Source of the DNA: Dehalococcoidales bacterium
Lineage (GTDB): Bacteria > Chloroflexota > Dehalococcoidia > Dehalococcoidales > UBA3254
DNA: 10,833 bases
Assembly: GCA_028718465.1 (NCBI GenBank)
Contig: JAQULX010000055.1
Coordinates: 1-10,833, forward strand
Direction of reading: 5' to 3'
Shown: piece by piece, positions 6,720 to 10,833 of the stretch
How the letters are laid out: each line of letters opens with the position of its first letter
Numbering within the stretch: position 1 is the first letter of the stretch
Translations under genes and position numbers: made by a program
Notes under the pieces: generated by a model
What the model was told of the DNA's origin: nothing
Seen by the model: the letters and a program-made list of their open reading frames with translations, nothing else
The model's database searches: none

Positions 6720-8960
6720 TCAGGTCTCGTGAGTAAATACAAACCGCGTATTATTCCGGCGAGAAAGCATACTGATAAACACCCGCACAACATCGGGATC
6801 AAATTGGGTTCCAGAGCAGCGTATCAACTCCTCTACCGCGTCTTCGGAGGTCATCGGTATTTTGCGGTAGGTGCGGCTGGAAGTCATTGCATCATAACTG
6901 TCAGCTACTGCTAGTATCCTGGCATCCAGAGGGATATTTTCACCTTTAAGGCCTTGCGGATACCCGCTGCCGTCAAAATGCTCATGGTGGTACAGCACCC
7001 CCGGGAGACAATCTTTGATGCTGTCGACATGTTTTAGTATGGATACTCCCATGGCAGGATGGGCGTGAATGGGTTTCCATTCACTGTCACTCAGGGAGGC
7101 ATTCTTGCTCAGTATATCATCCGAAACACCGATTTTTCCGATATCGTGGAGCAGTCCGGCTATGCGGATTATATCGGATTTTTCTTCTGAAAAGCCCATT
7201 TCAACCGCAATATCATGGGCGCATTTACTGACCTTTTTGGAATGACCGTAAGTATAGTGGTCTTTGGCATCAACAGTGGCAGCCAGGACATATATCGTGT
7301 CCAGGACCGGGTTATTGCTCTCCTGAATATCATATTTTTTCAGGGTATTTGAAGCTGCCGCCAGCTTCGAGGCTGTGAATACCCGGTTCCGCCCCAGTTT
7401 TTTAGCCTGGTAGAGGGCGGTATCAGCGGCATGCAGCAGATCGCCTTTTATAATGCCGTCGGTAGGCCAGGAAGCTACCCCGATGCTGCAGGTAATCGAC
7501 ATGCCCTCATTGTTAAATTCGGACTCCATTGAGTTGCACACGCGGTCAGCGATCCGCAGCGCCGAGTCAATCGAAGTTTTGGGGAGAATGACCGAAAATT
7601 CATCTCCACCGTACCGGGCCGCCACATCTATTGACCGGATATTGCTTCTGATGATTTCACCTACTTTTTTCAATATGCTGTCACCATGTAAATGACCGCG
7701 GATGTCGTTATAGGACTTGAAGTGATCAAGGTCTATCATCAGCAGGGAAAAGACATCACCGTACCGGGAAGACCGGGTGACTTCTTCCAGCAGTCTTTCG
7801 TGGAAATGGCGGTGATTATACAGACAGGTCAACTCGTCAATATTGGCCCTTTGCCTGGCATGGGCATAAAGCTGGGCATTTTCAATTACTATGCCGACCT
7901 GGTTAGAGATAGCTATGGCAAGATCTATATCGGCAGAATGAAGCCTGTTTTCGTTTTTCCGGTTGCTCAGTCCCAGAATGGCAGCCATCCTCTCACGGCC
8001 TCTGACGGGAAGTAAAATAGCCAGCCCGGAGCCGGACAGGTTCGCTTTGTCTTCCTCGCTTGCCGACTTCAATACGGGGATTGCCCGTATGCCGGTAATT
8101 TCAAGCGGCCTGTTCTCTCCTTCCAACCATTCGGTCACCGCGCTCTCCGACTGTAAGACCAGAGGCTCTCTGCCTTCTGTTTTCGTCTGCGGATAGGTGT
8201 AACGGGTGATAAACCCGCTTTCGTTTTTCAACAGTAATTCCGCGTGCATCAGGCGTAGTGATTTTCCCAGGGTGACCAGCAATTCATCAGCCACTTCATC
8301 CAGGTCAATGGTGTTGGCAATTTTGGAACTGAATCCATGCAGCGCCTGCCGCCGGACATAAAAATCAGGATGAAATATCCGGTCTATCGCTCGGTCAAAA
8401 ACAGGCTTTAACCGGTAGGCCAGGAGAAATAGCAGTACTGAGAGGATGCTGATTAATATCAATACTGCATTGATCGGTAATGCCGGTAAAATCCTGGCCG
8501 CATGGTACAGGGCTCCGATATAAATCCCGACAGCCGGGACAAGCAGCAGGCAGTATGACAGGGCCCTTCGCAATATGTACCCCAATTCGGGTAACCTGTC
8601 TTCTTTGATAACAATGACGGCTATCATAGCATTTACCAGGGCGCCGAGATAACTTACCGGTAGTTGGGCGACAGCCGGTATATTCTCAATAGCCGGATTA
8701 AGGACGGCGGCAGCACCCAGCCCCACCATCAAATAGATTGCTTTATTGCGGCCCACCGGGTCGCCTGATATGCGGCATCGTCTAAAAAGCGCGGCCATGG
8801 AGAGCAATATGGTCAAAAGTATGACTGCCGGTAAAAAGAAGGACCGGAACTCTGATTCAAACTGGAAAACGGCGCCGGCGACCGGAACACCTGTTCCCCA
8901 ATGGCTCATGGATAAATAAGCTGCGGCTGTCAGAACGCCGGCGTAACAGCAGTAGTTCAA
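6720..8960 (-). CDS. GAF-GGDEF-HD-GYP cyclic-di-GMP regulator with membrane segments, separated from its N-terminus by stops
   Basis: This encodes 746 aa if counted from a TTG at 8960-8958. No ribosome site precedes that TTG, and the next in-frame ATG (8909) is no better. Residues 1-185 hold several membrane helices, the later part of a 7TM-type sensor. About 205-365 is GAF-like. About 373-530 is a diguanylate cyclase domain with intact RYGGDEF (GGDEF at 451-455) and an RSID inhibitory I-site five residues earlier. About 553-735 is an HD-GYP phosphodiesterase domain with LLHDIGKIG (His605-Asp606) and HHEHFDGSGYP (658-668). Both output domains look active, so it could make or degrade cyclic-di-GMP according to a membrane or GAF signal. 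The missing first helices lie in frame just upstream, beyond two TGA codons, so this is most likely the larger part of a broken or recoded gene. Its stop is a TGA at 6722-6720. Confidence 0.88.
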   Translation of the reverse strand: MNYCCYAGVLTAAAYLSMSHWGTGVPVAGAVFQFESEFRSFFLPAVILLTILLSMAALFRRCRISGDPVGRNKAIYLMVGLGAAAVLNPAIENIPAVAQLPVSYLGALVNAMIAVIVIKEDRLPELGYILRRALSYCLLLVPAVGIYIGALYHAARILPALPINAVLILISILSVLLFLLAYRLKPVFDRAIDRIFHPDFYVRRQALHGFSSKIANTIDLDEVADELLVTLGKSLRLMHAELLLKNESGFITRYTYPQTKTEGREPLVLQSESAVTEWLEGENRPLEITGIRAIPVLKSASEEDKANLSGSGLAILLPVRGRERMAAILGLSNRKNENRLHSADIDLAIAISNQVGIVIENAQLYAHARQRANIDELTCLYNHRHFHERLLEEVTRSSRYGDVFSLLMIDLDHFKSYNDIRGHLHGDSILKKVGEIIRSNIRSIDVAARYGGDEFSVILPKTSIDSALRIADRVCNSMESEFNNEGMSITCSIGVASWPTDGIIKGDLLHAADTALYQAKKLGRNRVFTASKLAAASNTLKKYDIQESNNPVLDTIYVLAATVDAKDHYTYGHSKKVSKCAHDIAVEMGFSEEKSDIIRIAGLLHDIGKIGVSDDILSKNASLSDSEWKPIHAHPAMGVSILKHVDSIKDCLPGVLYHHEHFDGSGYPQGLKGENIPLDARILAVADSYDAMTSSRTYRKIPMTSEDAVEELIRCSGTQFDPDVVRVFISMLSRRNNTRFVFTHET

Positions 8961-8966
8961 AGCTTT

Positions 8967-8978
8967 TCACGGCTTTCA
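8967..8978 (-). other. Two in-frame opal codons in the sensor domain
   Basis: Read on the minus strand, the frame is YHFIRLYT, TGA (8978-8976), Lys-Pro, TGA (8969-8967), Lys-Ala-Leu-Asn-Tyr, then helices. The frame is the same on both sides: 8976 and 6720 are both multiples of 3. CGA (Arg) to TGA is one transition at each site. The restored loop RLYTRKPRKALN would be a plausible basic loop after a helix ending in YYHFIR. The two TGAs sit in a weak 9-base repeat (TGAAAGCCG / TGAAAAGCT). Confidence 0.88.
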
Positions 8979-9323
8979 TGTATACAACCTGATGAAATGA
9001 TAGTAAATGGCAAACGATAAGAGCATGGCTGTTATTATCAGCTCATCCCGGAGACGGGGGTTGCCGGAGAAGTCCGGAAAGTTGTTGAATGTGACAAATG
9101 CCGCCAGGTTCCATGCCAGGGAAACGAAGAGAAAAGCTGTTAGAACATTATTTGCGGGTTTTTTTTGTCCTTTTGTCACTCTGGCCAATAATAACAAATA
9201 TGTCAGGCTGCAAAGAAGAGGTATTAATGGTAAAAAGCTCACGCTAAAGCAATGCTCCTTAAGAGTATTCAGGATCAATAATCCGGCAAAGTCAATGCCG
9301 TGTAAATAGTACTTTGGTGGCAT
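8976..9323 (-). CDS. N-terminal fragment of the membrane sensor of the GGDEF/HD-GYP protein
   Basis: This encodes 115 aa from the ATG at 9323 to a TGA at 8978-8976. It contains about three hydrophobic helices: SFLPLIPLLCSLTYLLLLA, the FLFVSLAWNLAAFV region, and ELIITAMLLSFAIYYHFIR. The W-N-L-A pattern and the closing YYHFIRLYT are typical of the first part of 7TM-type sensor modules placed before kinases or cyclases. The ATG has no good ribosome site. A GTG at 9242-9240 follows AAGGAG (9260-9255) with a 12-base gap and starts directly before helix 1, so the true start may be there, giving 88 aa. Joined to the next ORF in the same frame it gives one protein of about 865 residues. Alone, it would be three helices without an output. 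Confidence 0.7.
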   Translation of the reverse strand: MPPKYYLHGIDFAGLLILNTLKEHCFSVSFLPLIPLLCSLTYLLLLARVTKGQKKPANNVLTAFLFVSLAWNLAAFVTFNNFPDFSGNPRLRDELIITAMLLSFAIYYHFIRLYT

Positions 9324-9370
9324 TACTTAGCGGCGAAAGGGGAATTTTCTGGTTTTTTGTTATTTTATAG

Positions 9371-9472
9371 CTCAGGAAGCGGCTGCTAAAAACAGGCTGT
9401 CACGCTGAAGGTCCATAATGATGTCATGCTGGAGGTCTGCAACGGGCAGGCTGCCCGTTGCTCAGGAGCGGG
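9371..9472. repeat. Repeat-rich intergenic stretch with imperfect 24-base repeat
   Basis: TGTCACGCTGAAGGTC (9398-9413) recurs as TGTCATGCTGGAGGTC (9422-9437), 14 of 16 identical at a spacing of 24. CTCAGGAAGCGG (from 9371) resembles CTCAGGAGCGGG (from 9461). No gene with a ribosome site fits between 9324 and 9509. It looks like a degenerate intergenic repeat element. Confidence 0.5.
9439..9461. repeat. Perfect 10-bp inverted repeat in the intergenic stretch
   Basis: GCAACGGGCA (9439-9448) and TGCCCGTTGC (9452-9461) are exact complements around a three-base loop. No T-tract follows on either strand, so it is a hairpin or REP-like element and not a clear terminator. It would still block read-through or stabilise a 3' end from the upstream copper operon. 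Confidence 0.6.
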
Positions 9473-9494
9473 GAGGCCTATCCCTCTCTCCTTC

Positions 9495-9529
9495 ATTAAT
9501 CATCAATCATTAATCCTTAATCCTGATTC
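9495..9529. repeat. Degenerate heptamer tandem repeat
   Basis: Five successive heptamers read ATTAATC, ATCAATC, ATTAATC, CTTAATC and CTGATTC. They are AT-rich in otherwise GC-balanced DNA. The array overlaps the stop end of the possible 31-aa ORF. Tandem slippage, or an AT-rich upstream element for the sensor gene (same strand, starting at 9323), could explain it. Confidence 0.5.
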
Positions 9530-9605
9530 CCCCCGGTACGAACTTCCTATTGACAATCAGATGATTTTCCGGCAAAATGATCTTGGTTGACAGGGATCTT
9601 TTCAT
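9510..9605 (-). CDS. Possible 31-aa ORF with a strong ribosome site
   Basis: On the minus strand GGAGG (9614-9610) lies four bases before the ATG at 9605. The ORF begins MKRSLSTKIILPENHLIVNR and ends GGIRIKD at a TAA (9512-9510). It is basic, with no membrane helix and no family I recognise. The Shine-Dalgarno site is the main reason to list it. It follows the 64-aa gene on the same strand, so it could be the last gene of the copper operon. Equally, it could be a remnant of a longer gene or chance. Confidence 0.3.
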   Translation of the reverse strand: MKRSLSTKIILPENHLIVNRKFVPGGIRIKD

Positions 9606-9619
9606 CTTACCTCCAGGAT

Positions 9620-9648
9620 ATTGGCTCCGGCCGGGAACCGGGGCCAAT
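9620..9648. terminator. Hairpin after the 64-aa gene
   Basis: ATTGGCTCCGG (9620-9630) pairs with CCGGGGCCAAT (9638-9648), 10 of 11 positions, around a seven-base loop. On the plus strand CCATTTTT follows, which is terminator-like, but no plus-strand gene is upstream. On the minus strand, where the copper genes are, it lies 7 bases past the 64-aa stop without a T-tract. It may end or attenuate that transcript, or lie between the 64-aa gene and the 31-aa ORF. Confidence 0.4.
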
Positions 9649-9654
9649 CCATTT

Positions 9655-9849
9655 TTAAGACCTTTTCACAAACGAAGTCACCAGCGGCATGCTGATGATC
9701 ATAAACAGCAAAAATACCCAGACAGCCCCACCGATCCGGGCTACCCAGTCATAATCACCACGCAGGGTTACTGCCAGGAATATTCCGGCGACTGCCAGAG
9801 AAATCGGAGTATATATCAAAGCGCTGGTCAGCCCTGTTCTTCTATTCAT
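9655..9849 (-). CDS. Small two-helix membrane protein next to the copper ATPase
   Basis: This encodes 64 aa. The ATG at 9849 overlaps the end of the ATPase gene by 8 bases and has an excellent AAGGAGG (9861-9855) five bases upstream, so it is almost certainly translated, coupled to the ATPase. Two hydrophobic segments are visible, about residues 7-27 (SALIYTPISLAVAGIFLAV) and 39-60 (GGAVWVFLLFMIISMPLVTS), joined by the short loop TLRGDYDW. The C-terminus is basic (KRS). There are no Cys or His residues, so it is not an obvious metal ligand. I do not recognise the family. Position suggests an accessory role in the ATPase operon, for example assembly or stability, but this is inference. Confidence 0.75.
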   Translation of the reverse strand: MNRRTGLTSALIYTPISLAVAGIFLAVTLRGDYDWVARIGGAVWVFLLFMIISMPLVTSFVKRS

Positions 9850-10833
9850 GTCCGCCTCCTTGGGCTGTCTGTTGTGTCATTGGGACGCTTGAAGTCGCGC
9901 TTCCACCGGTATGTCGGGTTTTCCTGATCGGCGGTACGTAACCCCGCATCCTCAAGGTATTTAAAGTGACTGAAAGCGAACTGGTGGCCATCAGCAGGGC
10001 TGCCAGCTCGGGACTGACCATCTGGGCAAAGAACGGATACAGCAGACCGGCCCCCAGAGGAATAGCGACGGTATTGTAACCAAACGCCCAGAACAGGTTC
10101 TGTTTGATAAGCCGCAGTGTCTGACGGCCTATTTGAATTCCGGCTGCCACATCCAGTAAATCGTCCTTGACCAGGATGATGTGTCCTGTCTCCTTGGCTA
10201 CATCGGTCCCGGAACCGATAGCAATCCCGACATCCGCCTGGGCCAGGGCTGGGGCATCGTTAATCCCATCGCCAACCATGGCTACCTTGAGACCTTCAAC
10301 TTGCAGCTTCCTGATTTCACTGGCCTTTTCCTCCGGCAGCACTTCCGCCAGGACCCTGTCGATGCCAACCTGGCGGGCAATAGCATCAGCCGTGCGGCGG
10401 TTGTCCCCGGTAATCATGGCTACCTGGAGGCCCATACGGTGCAGTTCTCTCACAGACAGCGCCGAAGTCTCTTTCAATGTATCCGCCACCGCTACAATTC
10501 CGGCCGGCTGGCCGTCGACAGCCACGAACATGACGGTTTTTCCTTCATATTCCAGTTCCTCCGCTTTGAATATCCAGTGGTCCATGATAACATCGTTCTC
10601 CACCATCAATTTTCGGTTGCCCAGCAGGATATTACGGCCTTTCAGTTTAGCCCGGACTCCCTGCCCGGGGACAGCGTTGAACTCATCCGCGTCTTCGGGA
10701 ATAATGCCCCGCTCCCGGGCTCCCCGCACTATCGCTTCCTCAAGAGGATGCTCGGAGTTCTTTTCTGCCGCTGCCGCCAGACGCAGTACCCCCTCCTCCG
10801 TCAACGAATCGACTGCCGCCACATCGGTAACCC
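9842..10833 (-). CDS. copA: Copper-type P1B ATPase, C-terminal part (5' end outside window)
   Basis: The frame is open to the window edge, with VTD before the apparent GTG start at 10822. It therefore continues upstream into the phosphorylation motif (DKTGT), which is out of the window. In the visible 330 residues the nucleotide-binding domain has the SEHP motif (His25 counted from 10822) and GQG (53-55). Then come MITGDNRRTADAIARQ and the hinge motif GDGINDAPALAQADVG (184-199). The last two helices carry YN (249-250) and MATSS (278-282), the ligands expected for Cu(I) transporters of class P1B-1. ATP-driven export of Cu(I) or Ag(I) across the inner membrane is therefore likely. The tail after residue 295 is basic then Gln/Gly-rich. 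It ends in TAG (9844-9842) and overlaps the next small gene. Confidence 0.92.
   Translation of the reverse strand, partial: VTDVAAVDSLTEEGVLRLAAAAEKNSEHPLEEAIVRGARERGIIPEDADEFNAVPGQGVRAKLKGRNILLGNRKLMVENDVIMDHWIFKAEELEYEGKTVMFVAVDGQPAGIVAVADTLKETSALSVRELHRMGLQVAMITGDNRRTADAIARQVGIDRVLAEVLPEEKASEIRKLQVEGLKVAMVGDGINDAPALAQADVGIAIGSGTDVAKETGHIILVKDDLLDVAAGIQIGRQTLRLIKQNLFWAFGYNTVAIPLGAGLLYPFFAQMVSPELAALLMATSSLSVTLNTLRMRGYVPPIRKTRHTGGSATSSVPMTQQTAQGGGHE

Noticed and set aside
7692..8196. Plus-strand open frames opposite the GAF/GGDEF region
   Set aside because: Shadows of the minus-strand regulator, whose motifs are unambiguous.
8930..8990. Selenocysteine insertion at the two TGAs
   Set aside because: No stable hairpin with the expected spacing is visible just after either TGA, the sensor family has no redox site here, and two Sec residues three apart in a membrane loop would be unlikely.
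9159..9166. Run of eight A (minus strand) in the sensor fragment as a programmed frameshift site
   Set aside because: The zero frame continues correctly into recognisable sensor sequence, and a shift would not bypass the in-frame TGAs in a useful frame that I can see.
9439..9529. CRISPR array
   Set aside because: The repeats are short, degenerate and without spacers of regular length, and no cas genes are present.
1..10833. Altered genetic code (UGA as Trp or Gly, or UAG as an amino acid)
   Set aside because: TGG is used normally for Trp. TGA and TAG both end real genes in this window at sensible places, and two different stop codons would need reassignment to explain all three cases.

Overview
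The window is an ordinary bacterial chromosomal segment with dense, standard-code genes, Shine-Dalgarno sites and roughly 50% GC. No rRNA, tRNA, CRISPR array or transposase is visible. The taxon cannot be fixed from the sequence. The metX-metW pair, an OtsB1-type trehalose fusion, a GGDEF/HD-GYP regulator and a Cu-type P-type ATPase would fit an environmental lineage such as Chloroflexota or a deep actinobacterial group, but that is a guess.

Layout. Positions 1-6696 are all on the plus strand. They hold the 3' part of metX (homoserine O-acyltransferase), overlapping metW; a promoter-like region with a long dyad; a secreted lipoprotein of unknown function; and a strong terminator hairpin. Then comes a very long trehalose-metabolism gene (2629-6696) coding for a beta-phosphoglucomutase-like HAD domain, a trehalose-6-phosphate phosphatase domain and a GH65 disaccharide phosphorylase domain. 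Positions 6720-10833 are all on the minus strand. Read in transcription order they hold a partial Cu(I)-type P-type ATPase, a 64-aa two-helix membrane protein, a possible 31-aa ORF, a repeat-rich intergenic stretch, and a membrane sensor fused to GAF, GGDEF and HD-GYP domains. The two halves of the window converge at about 6700.

Function. The fused trehalose enzyme could carry trehalose-6-P to trehalose, then to beta-glucose-1-P plus glucose, then to glucose-6-P, in one polypeptide. metX/metW feed methionine synthesis. The GGDEF/HD-GYP protein keeps both the synthase and the phosphodiesterase signatures for cyclic-di-GMP. The ATPase exports copper.

Main oddity. Both of the long genes are broken by in-frame stop codons with no frame change. 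The trehalose fusion has one TAG (3160-3162), which splits its HAD active site. The sensor gene has two TGAs three codons apart (8976-8978 and 8967-8969), which separate the start of its membrane sensor from the rest. Sequence on both sides of each stop reads as one continuous protein. All three stops are one C-to-T change from a sense codon. TAG and TGA also serve as normal terminal stops elsewhere in the window, so a simple change of genetic code is unlikely. Recent decay, a population variant, sequencing error or readthrough remain possible.
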